Source: an uncultured Oscillospiraceae bacterium (GTDB lineage Bacteria > Bacillota > Clostridia > Oscillospirales > Ruminococcaceae). Taken from it: DNA of 18,423 bases. Positions 13,524 through 18,423 of this stretch are shown in pieces; positions within the stretch are counted from its first letter, which is position 1; each line of letters opens with the position of its first letter. The notes beneath the pieces are model-generated. The model was not told where the DNA came from and ran no database searches. It was given only the letters and a program-made list of their open reading frames with translations. Both the position numbers and the translations under genes were made by a program. The stretch lies in NCBI GenBank assembly GCA_910584715.1, contig CAJUAN010000042.1, positions 1 to 18,423 on the forward strand, written 5' to 3'.

Positions 13524-14945
13524 TCAATATCTGAAATAAAGGAACGGATTATAACTTTGCTTTACAAGCAGTACGGAGCTTACCGCAAGTATTCCTACAA
13601 GAACGATGTTTTCGGCGATCTTCGCCCATGTGTAAGCAAAAGCGGACTTGGAAGCGAGAGCCTCGGTCTTTTCGGAAAATATCCTGCATACCGGACAGGA
13701 AAATACCGCCGCCGCAATTATCACAAAGCAGCTTCCTTTAATGAGGGACATCGTTATCTCGTCCGAAATGGGAATGCCGTTTCTGCCGAACATTCCGAAA
13801 AAGCATTGCTTCAGCTTTCCGAGGTCCTCGAAATAGAACAGAGTCCAGCCCGCAGCGGCAGCCGCAAGCAGGTAAAGATGCCCGAAAAGAGAAGGAATCT
13901 TGTCCAGCACTTTTCTCAGGAACAGCTTTTCTATCGCCACAAGGAAGCCCCAGAACAGTCCCCAGAAAATATAGTTCCAGCTTGCTCCGTGCCAGAAGCC
14001 CGTCAGGAACCACACCACCGCAAGGTTCAGCACCTGATGACGACGGTTCCCTCCCATCGGGATATACACATAATCGCGGAAAAAGCTGCCCAAGGAAATA
14101 TGCCACCGCCGCCAGAATTCCGAGGCGGACTTTGAAATATAGGGATAGTTGAAGTTTTCTTCAAAGTGGAAACCAAACATAAGACCGAGTCCGATAGCCA
14201 TATCCGAGTATCCCGAAAAGTCGTAGTATATCTGGAACGAGAACATTATTATACCCGCCCACGCCGCCGCCGTTGATACGGGAGCTATTTCAAAGGTGAG
14301 CAGCTCGTCCGCAATGCTTCCAAGGGAATTGGCGATAATCACCTTTTTGCCGAGACCGAAAATAAAGCGTTCCACTCCCCTGCTCATATCGAATACCGAA
14401 AACCTTCTGCGGGAAATCTCGCTTGCCACCGTGGTGTAGCGGACGATAGGCCCCGCCACAAGCTGGAAGAACAGCGAAACATACAGCAGGAAATCAAAGA
14501 AATTCCGCTGAACCCTTGCCCTGCCGCAGTAAACGTCCACCGTATAGGAAATTGTCTGGAACGTATAGAATGAAATACCTATCGGCAGAGTGAAATATTT
14601 TACAGGCAGGGAAAGTCCCGTCGCCAGATTGATGTTTTCCATAATGAAGCCGCTGTATTTAAAGAGAATAAGCACTCCCAGATTTATTACCAGGGACATT
14701 ATCACTCCGAGCACCGCGGCACGGCTCCGACGCTTCCTGCACCTCGCAATAAAGAGACCGTTCAAATAGTCCACAAGGGCGCTTCCTATAAGCAGGAGCA
14801 CCCATACAGGCTCTCCGAACGAATAGAAAGCCAGCGAAAAAATTATAAGCACGCTGTTCCTGTATGCCGTGTCGGGGAAAAAATAGTACAGCGCCAAACA
14901 CAGCGGCAGGAACATATATATAAAAAGCAGGTCGGAAAATACCAA
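13524..14945 (-). CDS. MBOAT O-acyltransferase (AlgI/PatA type)
   Basis: This is a polytopic membrane protein, 474 residues from the chosen start. It carries the AlgI-family core SEFWRRWHISLGSFFRDYVYIP (about 274-295), followed by GFWHGASWN with the catalytic His at 319. MBOAT proteins move acyl, usually acetyl, groups across the membrane to decorate exopolysaccharide or wall polymers. I chose TTG 14945: AGAGG lies 8 nt upstream and the N-terminus becomes MVFSDLLFIYMFLPL, the family's usual beginning. ATG 14990 lies at or within a couple of bases of the predicted transcript start, leaving no room for a ribosome site. The DHHW partner follows 16 nt downstream in the same operon. The acceptor polymer is unknown. 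Confidence 0.92.
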   Translation of the reverse strand: MVFSDLLFIYMFLPLCLALYYFFPDTAYRNSVLIIFSLAFYSFGEPVWVLLLIGSALVDYLNGLFIARCRKRRSRAAVLGVIMSLVINLGVLILFKYSGFIMENINLATGLSLPVKYFTLPIGISFYTFQTISYTVDVYCGRARVQRNFFDFLLYVSLFFQLVAGPIVRYTTVASEISRRRFSVFDMSRGVERFIFGLGKKVIIANSLGSIADELLTFEIAPVSTAAAWAGIIMFSFQIYYDFSGYSDMAIGLGLMFGFHFEENFNYPYISKSASEFWRRWHISLGSFFRDYVYIPMGGNRRHQVLNLAVVWFLTGFWHGASWNYIFWGLFWGFLVAIEKLFLRKVLDKIPSLFGHLYLLAAAAAGWTLFYFEDLGKLKQCFFGMFGRNGIPISDEITMSLIKGSCFVIIAAAVFSCPVCRIFSEKTEALASKSAFAYTWAKIAENIVLVGILAVSSVLLVKQSYNPFLYFRY

Positions 14946-14998
14946 AGCAAGCACCTCTCCGTATTTTTGTCGCATATGTCCATAAGTCACATAAAATT

Positions 14999-15027
14999 AT
15001 TGTATCACGAATACAGTAAAAAATCAA
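14999..15027 (-). promoter_or_regulatory. Sigma-A promoter of MBOAT-DHHW operon
   Basis: On the minus strand TTGATT (15027-15022), 17 bp, TACAAT (15004-14999). The start falls near 14992. This supports translation from TTG 14945 rather than ATG 14990. Confidence 0.8.
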
Positions 15028-15092
15028 CAAATTTTATGCCAAATTTTCTGCATTTCGCGGGCTTTATATTGTAGCAATCAGCACTTTGTACA

Positions 15093-15124
15093 AAAATAAA
15101 AAAGCGGACTGACCATCCGCTTTT
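15093..15124 (-). terminator. Intrinsic terminator of sigma/propeller operon
   Basis: On the minus strand AAAAGCGGA pairs with TCCGCTTTT around TGGTCAG, followed by a T-rich tract. It begins 8 nt past the stop of the propeller gene. Confidence 0.9.
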
Positions 15125-15131
15125 CATATAT

Positions 15132-17228
15132 TCAATATTCGTATGTTCCAATCACTTTCAGATCGCTGAGCCTTGCGGAAATGATCCTTCCGCCGCCGAC
15201 GATAAAGAGTGCGTCTCCGTTTATCGAACCGCGCCTGAAAACCGAGCTGTCATCAACGTCCAGAGAGTCGATAACACCCTTTTGCGTAACTGCTCCGTTC
15301 TCGTCATATGTAAAAACATAATAACTGTTTTTTGTTCCGAATTCATTGTGGCTGTAGACCGGTACGCCGATCAGCTTTTTATCCTCGTCGATAAGCACTG
15401 CGCGCCTGTCTGTAAGAGCCTTTGAAAAGACCTCGCCCTCTCCGTCCGCGAAAACCGTTCCGTTAACCGTAAGACCCGTGTCCGCGTCGTACATGGTAAG
15501 GGCAAGTCCGCCGCCCTGGGCTTTGCCAATGCCGAAAAGCATATCGTCCGAGCAGCTGTAAAGATACGCCGAATTTCCCGTAAGGGACTGCGCCAGCGCA
15601 GGAGGATTTGCAGAAAGGTCAAGAACGATGACCGGCTCGCCGCTTTCCTCGTCGATTATCCTTGCGAAGTTCCTCTCGAACCGCACCGCCGAAGCCTTTC
15701 CCTCGGGAAAAAGCTGTCCCGCGCTGTTTATTACCGTGAGGGACTTGTCAAGAACATAAACCGAAACGGAAGTGTTTCCGTCCTCGTCCGTTGTTTCGGC
15801 GGCTATCCTGAAAAGTCCGCCGTATTCGTTCATGCTTTTGTGACCGAGGACCCTGCCGTCCACCGACCCGCTTGAGCGATAAGTTATTCCTCCGTCCGAA
15901 AGAGCGAAGGAAGAAATAATACTGTATTCTCTGTCTTTTTTGCCGTCGCCCACGACGTACAGCGTATCCGCCGAGCAGTAGGCGTTTCTGCCGGAACCGA
16001 GAACGGCCTTTACCGAAGCCGCCGTTTCCGCTGAATTTGTGTTTATGGCGGATACCACCGTATAGTCGGTACTCGCCGCGCCGCCGGGAATAATTATATC
16101 CTCAGCGGCAAGATAATGTTTTTCTCCGTTAAGGTAATACGCGGGAACAAAGCTGTCAAGGTCTTCCCGCGCGTCAAGCGGCTTTACCCGGTAATCGGAA
16201 TAAGCTGTCACCAGATAAAGCACACCGCCGGCAATTTTTGATGAAACGTAACTGCCGTTCTGTTTATAGGCAGTGGTGTGAGCAGGATTTGCGGGGTCGC
16301 TTATGTTGTAGATATCGACCGCCGCGTTTGTTCGGCTTACGGCAGGTGAGCTTGCGGGAATTGCAGACTTCCCGTCTCCTCCGTAAGTATCCCCGCTGTA
16401 AGCGTCTCCGCCATAAGCGGAGGGGCCTGTTCCGTCGTCTGAAACTGTTTCTTCGGGAATGCCGGAATTTTCATCAGCCGTTTGTTTGGTATCCGCGTCC
16501 TGTGCTGGAACACCGGGAGCGGGAGCAGAGTCTTGGGCTTCCGAGGAGCTTATGTCAGCTTTGGGGGTTCCGTTGTCAATGACGTAAAGTTCCTCTTTTT
16601 CCTTTGAAATAAGAATGAGTCTGTCGCCCTCTATATATATTTCCACAGGCGGTTCAAGCGAGCTTTCTATCTCCGAAACGACTTCCATCGTTTCAAGAGA
16701 AATGATGCAGAGCGTACTTCCTTTAAGGCAGTACAAATAGCTTCCGTCGGTCTTTACGATATCGGCTTCCGAAATATTAGGGTCGCTGAAATCGGTATGA
16801 TCGTTTACGGTGCCGTCGTCGGATATACGCGCGTCGGGAGTTCCCGCCGTTTCTTCCCCGACAGTCCTTTCGGAATCGGGAGCGTCTCCGCCGTTAAGGG
16901 TGATACCCGTATAGATTTTATACAGCGTGTCATAGGAATCGGGTGAAGTAGCTTCGTACTCAATGGGAGCCTCAAGCTGCTTCTGGGATTCTCTTTCGCC
17001 GCCGTAAGCAAGCATGCCGACCGCAAAAACGGCGCAGGCTGCGATCGCCGCGGAAGTCCGTATAATAATGGCGCGTCTTTGTGCAGAATCTCTTGAAACG
17101 TTTTTGTTCGTTTCTTTTACGGACGCCGCGCTCCTTTCGCGGAGCATTTCGGCGATATTCTGAGGAAGAAGCTCATCGGGAACCTCGACCTCGTTGACTA
17201 TCTCGCTCAGTCTCTCTTCAAACTTCAT
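15132..17228 (-). CDS. Membrane-anchored beta-propeller protein, probable anti-sigma/sensor
   Basis: This 698-residue protein has a short cytoplasmic N-terminus (1-52, including VEVPDELLPQNIAEMLRER), one TM helix (about 54-75), then a large outside part. DPNISEADIVKTDGSYLY (149-166) is the entry motif of the secreted beta-propeller family distantly related to WD-40 repeats (Pfam Beta_propel). Repeated hydrophobic strands follow to the C-terminus. Residues about 228-300 are a low-complexity D/G/S/P/A insert between blades. ATG 17228 has AGGAGG 8 nt upstream and the gene starts 19 nt after the ECF sigma stop. The order sigma then single-TM protein with small cytoplasmic domain is typical of sigma/anti-sigma pairs, so I infer that residues 1-52 bind the sigma factor and the propeller senses or binds an envelope ligand. 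No zinc-binding anti-sigma motif is visible. Confidence 0.8.
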   Translation of the reverse strand: MKFEERLSEIVNEVEVPDELLPQNIAEMLRERSAASVKETNKNVSRDSAQRRAIIIRTSAAIAACAVFAVGMLAYGGERESQKQLEAPIEYEATSPDSYDTLYKIYTGITLNGGDAPDSERTVGEETAGTPDARISDDGTVNDHTDFSDPNISEADIVKTDGSYLYCLKGSTLCIISLETMEVVSEIESSLEPPVEIYIEGDRLILISKEKEELYVIDNGTPKADISSSEAQDSAPAPGVPAQDADTKQTADENSGIPEETVSDDGTGPSAYGGDAYSGDTYGGDGKSAIPASSPAVSRTNAAVDIYNISDPANPAHTTAYKQNGSYVSSKIAGGVLYLVTAYSDYRVKPLDAREDLDSFVPAYYLNGEKHYLAAEDIIIPGGAASTDYTVVSAINTNSAETAASVKAVLGSGRNAYCSADTLYVVGDGKKDREYSIISSFALSDGGITYRSSGSVDGRVLGHKSMNEYGGLFRIAAETTDEDGNTSVSVYVLDKSLTVINSAGQLFPEGKASAVRFERNFARIIDEESGEPVIVLDLSANPPALAQSLTGNSAYLYSCSDDMLFGIGKAQGGGLALTMYDADTGLTVNGTVFADGEGEVFSKALTDRRAVLIDEDKKLIGVPVYSHNEFGTKNSYYVFTYDENGAVTQKGVIDSLDVDDSSVFRRGSINGDALFIVGGGRIISARLSDLKVIGTYEY

Positions 17229-17247
17229 AATTCCGGCCTCCTTTCTT

Positions 17248-17778
17248 CTAACGTTCCGAAAGCATTTTTTTCAGCTTTATCTTTGCCCGCGCAGCCTTTG
17301 AGCGTACAGTGTTTGCAGATAACCCCGTTGCCCTGGCGATCTCTTCGCTGGTATAGCCTGAAACAATGCTTAACGATAAAACAAGCCTTTCGTCCTCGTT
17401 CAGCCGCCTGAACTCCTCCATTATTTCCAATCCGCCGTAGTTTATCTCTTCGGATCTCTCTTGTTCTACACTTTCGAGTACGTCAAGTTCTTCACGGTAA
17501 TCTCTGTTCTTTATATATTCCTTCTGTTTATTTTTTATCTTTACAGTAAGGATCTTGATTATCCATGCTTTAAACGCTTTTTCGTCCCTCAATTTTTTTA
17601 TGGAGGAGTAGGCTTCCAGAACTGTGTCACTAACCACGTCGGAAGCGTCGTGCTGATTTTTCAGGTTTACGAAAGCGATCCGGTATAAGTCCTTATAGAC
17701 CAAGGAATACAGCTCGGCAAACGCGTCTGCGTCGCCGTCCCGCGCCCTTAGGACGCATTGGGAGAAGTCGGTATTCAT
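17248..17778 (-). CDS. ECF-family RNA polymerase sigma factor
   Basis: This 176-residue sigma factor has only regions 2 and 4. Region 2 covers about 17-90 (FAELYSLVYKDLYRIAFVNL, then DASDVVSDTVLEAY and KAFKAWIIKI). Region 4 covers about 122-172 (LNEDERLVLSLSIVSGYTSEEIARATGLSANTVRSKAARAKIKLKKML). It directs RNA polymerase to a stress or envelope regulon. AGAGGTGAT, complementary to the 16S tail, precedes ATG 17778 by 8 nt. It is co-transcribed with the propeller gene. The upstream promoter looks like a housekeeping one; I found no obvious self-recognised ECF promoter, so autoregulation is unproven. Confidence 0.95.
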   Translation of the reverse strand: MNTDFSQCVLRARDGDADAFAELYSLVYKDLYRIAFVNLKNQHDASDVVSDTVLEAYSSIKKLRDEKAFKAWIIKILTVKIKNKQKEYIKNRDYREELDVLESVEQERSEEINYGGLEIMEEFRRLNEDERLVLSLSIVSGYTSEEIARATGLSANTVRSKAARAKIKLKKMLSER

Positions 17779-18164
17779 TCTGTATTATCACCTCTCGACC
17801 GTTCTGTGTTTCTATACGGTTTTGACAGCGACACCATACCGTGATCTTCCTTTAAAAGACCTGTCATATAAGTAGTGGCAAAAAAGCTTTGTTTTGTTGC
17901 ACCGCTCTTTTTGATTTGTATGTTTGCACAAAAAAACATTTTGCGTGCGCCGCATATGCAGCACAATACACAAACCAAGAGTTGGATATAGTACCGAAGT
18001 CAAATAAAATTCAAGCAATTACTATTATTATATCCGTTTTTTCCATGAATTTCAACCCCAAACGACTAAAGTTTACTCTTTCATAATTTTTTGCGAAACA
18101 TGGGAACAATTTTTAATATTGTAAATTTTTGTTTAACTCACAAATGATATCACCATGCCAAAAA
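17779..18164 (-). other. AT-rich region and long 5' leader of ECF operon
   Basis: This 386-nt stretch has no convincing gene. From the promoter at 18027-18055 the transcript would have a leader of about 240 nt before the sigma start. The leader includes a stem around GTGC-tGCATATGCg-GCAC (about 17950-17970) and other weak inverted repeats. The part between 18056 and 18164 is AT-rich with nothing recognisable. Confidence 0.5.
18027..18055 (-). promoter_or_regulatory. Sigma-A promoter of ECF sigma/propeller operon
   Basis: On the minus strand TTGAAA (18055-18050), 17 bp, TATAAT (18032-18027): consensus -10 and near-consensus -35. Confidence 0.78.
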
Positions 18165-18219
18165 TTAGCTGGTCAAGCTGAGCACAGCTTGCGGGGGTCA
18201 AGGGGGCAGAGCCCCTTTG
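18165..18219. repeat. Right arm of 55-bp inverted repeat
   Basis: This is the reverse complement of 1-55 with one mismatch (base 18216 against base 4). The inner edge at 18165 is sharp. Outward it runs straight into further stem-loops. Confidence 0.85.
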
Positions 18220-18220
18220 T

Positions 18221-18377
18221 CGCCGTCCGCAGACGGCGAAATCTCCTTTCGTTCAAGAGCTCTGCAAGGGGGTGAATTGCGGCAGCGCCGCAAGAAGGGG
18301 ACGCTCTGCGATAGAGAGCGTCCCCCTCGTTACACAGCAAAATAAATCTTGAAAACAATCCAGTGGATTGTTTTCAA
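18221..18377. repeat. Chain of four stem-loops
   Basis: Four perfect stems occur in series: CGCCGTC/GACGGCG (18221-18238), TTGCGGC/GCCGCAA (18277-18293), GGGGACGCTCT/AGAGCGTCCCC (18297-18325) and TTGAAAACAATCC/GGATTGTTTTCAA (18349-18377). None has a terminator T-run. Together with the right repeat arm they look like a mosaic of dispersed stem-loop repeats. The last ~46 bases of the window show nothing else. Confidence 0.75.
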
Positions 18378-18423
18378 CGGATAAATTTTGATTGATGTAA
18401 TCTGACTTTTGTTTAAATCTAAA

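Noticed and set aside
1..18219. Classical transposon or integrative element bounded by terminal inverted repeats
   Set aside because: No transposase, recombinase, replication or conjugation gene is present, and the repeat arms are stem-loop mosaics like intergenic dispersed repeats.
18173..18358. 61-codon minus-strand open frame at the right end
   Set aside because: It lies wholly within the inverted-repeat arm and stem-loop chain and has no ribosome site.
1..18423. CRISPR array or phage genes
   Set aside because: No regularly spaced direct repeats and no phage structural or lysis genes on either strand.

Overview
The window looks like an ordinary chromosomal stretch of an anaerobic, probably gut-dwelling Clostridia bacterium (Oscillospiraceae/Ruminococcaceae type). 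This is an inference from strong AGGAGG ribosome sites, standard TTGACA/TATAAT promoters 17 bp apart, moderate GC and the gene types: a LysM-GH18 spore-cortex-like hydrolase, a SipW-like protein, a TM287/288-type ABC pair and an ECF/beta-propeller pair. No transposase, integrase, phage gene or CRISPR array is visible.

Layout. 1-55 is one arm of a 55-bp inverted repeat whose partner lies at 18165-18219. 314-1624 (+) fuses an AraC helix-turn-helix to an aminoglycoside-phosphotransferase-like kinase and carries an internal ribosome site exactly at the domain junction. It converges on 1807-3096 (-), a LysM/GH18 hydrolase that probably starts at a CTG codon. An HxlR regulator (3179-3532, -) is divergent from a degenerate metallo-beta-lactamase-fold protein (3767-4558, +). 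4624-5919 (-) is a SipW-like signal peptidase that has lost its catalytic residues and gained a long cytoplasmic tail. It is back to back with tRNA-Thr(CGT) at 6158-6233.

6437-7354 (+) is an orphan 1-phosphofructokinase-type PfkB kinase. The intergenic region 7355-7980 holds two related ~103-bp palindromic elements and a TTAAACGTTTAA palindrome. 7981-11550 (+) is a two-gene heterodimeric ABC exporter operon with one consensus and one degenerate ATP site. It ends at a perfect 36-bp palindromic terminator shared with the converging operon 14945-11621 (-), an MBOAT O-acyltransferase followed by a DHHW/AlgX-like partner, i.e. an extracellular polymer acetylation pair. 17778-15132 (-) is an ECF sigma factor followed by a membrane-anchored beta-propeller protein that is probably its surface sensor or anti-sigma factor. 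18165-18377 is the right inverted-repeat arm plus a chain of stem-loops.

The genes do not form one pathway. Most belong to envelope biology (sensing, acylation, export, wall hydrolysis) with their local regulators. The most unusual items are the AraC-kinase fusion with internal translation start, the signal-peptidase pseudoenzyme, the ECF/propeller pair and the two palindromic elements. All calls come from reading the sequence; no database search was run.
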